DNA of 7,589 nt, from the NCBI GenBank assembly GCA_945867725.1, contig CAMBJI010000092.1, positions 1 through 7,589 of the forward strand, read 5' to 3'. The position numbers and the translations under genes were made by a program. This DNA comes from Bordetella parapertussis. Its GTDB lineage: Bacteria > Pseudomonadota > Gammaproteobacteria > Burkholderiales > Burkholderiaceae_D. A model generated the notes under the pieces. It was not told the DNA's origin and did not search any database. It saw only the letters and a list, made by a program, of their open reading frames with translations. Below are positions 6,495 to 7,589 of this stretch, piece after piece. How positions within the stretch are numbered: position 1 is the stretch's first letter; each line of letters starts with the position of its first letter.

Positions 6495-6523
6495 GTCATC
6501 CCGGCGAAAGCCGGGATCCAGTG
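6495..6523. repeat. Second REP-like palindrome, ATCCCGGC-GAAA-GCCGGGAT
   Basis: ATCCCGGC (6498-6505) and GCCGGGAT (6510-6517) form a perfect 8-bp stem closed by a GAAA tetraloop, preceded by GTC and followed by CCAGTG. The last 13 bases, CCGGGATCCAGTG (6511-6523), repeat exactly those at 6391-6403, and are the reverse complement of 6372-6384. GTCATCCCGGCGAAAGC is a common form of dispersed repeat in proteobacterial intergenic regions. Confidence 0.8.
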
Positions 6524-6675
6524 TCTTCCGTCGACTACCCGAAAAAATTTTTACTCGCAAATTTAAACTAAGAGACTTGCGAAACAATCTGCGCCAAGTA
6601 CCCTTGTCTAAATAATGTTTCGTACAGCAGTGTGGATCGATAATTAGCCAGCGACGTTAACCGAGGAGAAACCCA

Positions 6676-7368
6676 ATGATCGAAGCGTATTCCATGGCCA
6701 CACCGAACGGCCACAAAGTACACATCATGCTCGAAGAATGCGGACTGCCCTATCGTGCGCACAACGTCGATATCGGACAAGGTGACCAGTTCACACCTGA
6801 ATTTCTTGCCATCTCGCCCAACAACAAAATCCCCGCTATCGTTGACCCAGATGGCCCGGATGGACAACCGATATCCTTGTTTGAATCGGGCGCGATCCTC
6901 GTTTATCTGGCAAGTAAGGTCAATCGCTTTCTCGGCACCACCGACCGCGAAAAATTCACCGTGCTGCAATGGCTGATGTTTCAGATGGGCGGACTCGGCC
7001 CCATGCTCGGACAAGCGCATCACTTCCGCATCTATGCGCCGGAACAGATTGACTACGCCGTGACCCGCTACACCAATGAAGCAAAGCGCCTGTATGGCGT
7101 GATGGATCGCCAATTGGCAAAGCATCGTTTCATCGCCGGCGATGAGTACACCATCGCCGACATCGCCTGCTTCCCGTGGACGCGTTCCTGGAAAAATCAG
7201 GGCATCGACTGGGCGGATTATCCGCACGCCAAACGCTGGCATGATGAAATCGCCGCGCGCCCGGCAGTACAACGCGGTGTGGAAGTACTCACGCATTTAC
7301 GCAAACCGTTGGTCGATGACAAGGCACGCGAGATGCTGTTTGGTGGTACGCAATATCAGAAGCGTTAA
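6676..7368 (+). CDS. yfcG: Glutathione-dependent disulfide-bond oxidoreductase, Nu-class GST (YfcG-like)
   Basis: This is a 230-residue cytosolic protein that closely follows E. coli YfcG along its length. It has the Nu-class active-site segment ATPNGHKV (8-15; Thr9 and Asn11 are the positions that bind glutathione sulfur in YfcG), then ISPNNKIPAIVD (47-57, cis-Pro53), the glutathione-binding SLFESGAILVYLA (67-79, E70-S71), the family-typical GGLGPMLGQAHHF (105-117) and YTIADIACFPW (158-168). YfcG binds two glutathiones and reduces disulfides; it is a poor classical transferase. The same is expected here. GAGGAG lies 7 nt before the ATG. The gene is 331 bp past the dehydrogenase and 4 bp before the next gene, so it may head its own transcript with that dehalogenase-like gene. 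The C-terminus (about 205-230) differs from YfcG in sequence. Confidence 0.92.
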   Translation: MIEAYSMATPNGHKVHIMLEECGLPYRAHNVDIGQGDQFTPEFLAISPNNKIPAIVDPDGPDGQPISLFESGAILVYLASKVNRFLGTTDREKFTVLQWLMFQMGGLGPMLGQAHHFRIYAPEQIDYAVTRYTNEAKRLYGVMDRQLAKHRFIAGDEYTIADIACFPWTRSWKNQGIDWADYPHAKRWHDEIAARPAVQRGVEVLTHLRKPLVDDKAREMLFGGTQYQKR

Positions 7369-7372
7369 GCTA

Positions 7373-7589
7373 ATGCACCGTCCGACTGTTTTAGCCTTTG
7401 ATGTCTTTGGCACCGTGGTCGACTGGCACGGATCGATCAGCCGTGAAGCCGTAACGATCATGCCAGGTATTAATGGTGATGCATTCGCCACTGCGTGGCG
7501 TGCTGGTTACCAGCCCGCGATGGCGGAAGTTCGCAGCGGAAAGCTAGGCTGGACAAAAATCGATGATCTGCATCGATTGATTCTGGATC
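7373..7589 (+). CDS. Haloacid dehalogenase type II family protein, N-terminal part (runs off the window)
   Basis: The first 72 codons of a HAD-superfamily hydrolase are visible. VLAFDVFGTVVDWHGS (6-21) is HAD motif I with nucleophile Asp10. The position two residues later, Asp in HAD phosphatases, is Phe12, as in type II (S)-2-haloacid dehalogenases, which have an aromatic there (DxYGT or DxFGT). A cap-domain start follows (AFATAWRAGYQPAMAEVRSGK, about 37-57), also dehalogenase-like. The expected reaction is hydrolytic removal of halide from L-2-haloacids through an ester on Asp10, but many relatives have other substrates. It starts 4 nt after the preceding stop with only a weak ribosome site, so translational coupling to the YfcG-like gene is likely. 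Motifs II-IV are off the window, so activity cannot be judged. Confidence 0.85.
   Translation, partial: MHRPTVLAFDVFGTVVDWHGSISREAVTIMPGINGDAFATAWRAGYQPAMAEVRSGKLGWTKIDDLHRLILD

Larger units (their letters stand above)
6345..6675. other. 331-bp intergenic gap with two palindromic repeats, no gene
   Basis: The gap separates the dehydrogenase from the YfcG-like gene. It contains the two GGGATCCAG-type hairpins described separately and an AT-rich stretch (about 6540-6575). An 83-codon plus-strand frame at 6364-6615 runs through the repeats and gives SSRRKPGSS, a translation expected from this kind of non-coding repeat, so I do not call it a gene. A promoter for the YfcG-like gene probably lies in 6530-6660, but no clear -35/-10 pair stands out. 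Confidence 0.6.

Noticed and set aside
6364..6615. 83-codon plus-strand ORF between the dehydrogenase and YfcG-like genes
   Set aside because: It is read through both palindromic repeats; the SSRRKPGSS segment is a known type of translation artefact from such repeats.
6568..7296. 242-codon minus-strand frame opposite the YfcG-like gene
   Set aside because: It is antisense to a gene with unmistakable YfcG similarity; it has no family features of its own.

Overview
The window looks like part of a proteobacterial chromosome, probably a betaproteobacterium of the Burkholderiales. GC content is moderate, Shine-Dalgarno sites are good, and the cargo is typical: CoA-linked catabolic enzymes, two glutathione transferases, a two-partner-secretion exoprotein, and short GGGATCCAG-type palindromic repeats. 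The taxonomic call is inference only. TGA is used as a normal stop (3198-3200), so the genetic code is standard.

Left part, minus strand. Positions 1-1160 encode the N-terminus of a large filamentous-haemagglutinin (TpsA) exoprotein that runs off the left edge. Its reading frame is cut by one in-frame TGA at 552-554, after 202 codons. The same frame stays open with recognisable adhesin repeats for the remaining 183 codons of the window. Upstream is a gene-poor spacer of about 480 bp (1161-1664). It holds three copies of GCGAAACG, an AT-rich stretch, and a pair of hairpins that probably terminate the neighbouring glutathione transferase gene (1665-2318, minus).

Right part, plus strand. A catabolic gene set starts divergently at about 2421. 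It encodes a PaaG-like enoyl-CoA isomerase/hydratase-family protein, a histidine phosphatase that overlaps it by ATGA, an APH-fold kinase, and an acyl-CoA dehydrogenase with Asp in place of the usual catalytic Glu. The last two are split equivalents of the kinase and dehydrogenase halves of the animal ACAD10/ACAD11 fusions, and of LvaA/LvaC in bacterial levulinate catabolism. This suggests a route in which a hydroxyacyl-CoA is phosphorylated, phosphate is eliminated to give an enoyl-CoA, and the enoyl-CoA is passed to a crotonase-fold enzyme. The acyl substrate cannot be told from the sequence.

After a 331-bp gap carrying two related palindromic repeats come a YfcG-type glutathione-dependent disulfide oxidoreductase (6676-7368) and, 4 nt later, the start of a type II haloacid-dehalogenase-like gene that runs off the right edge. 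Most of the window is ordinary metabolism. The items most worth a second look are the interrupted adhesin, the kinase/dehydrogenase/phosphatase cluster, and the non-coding repeats.
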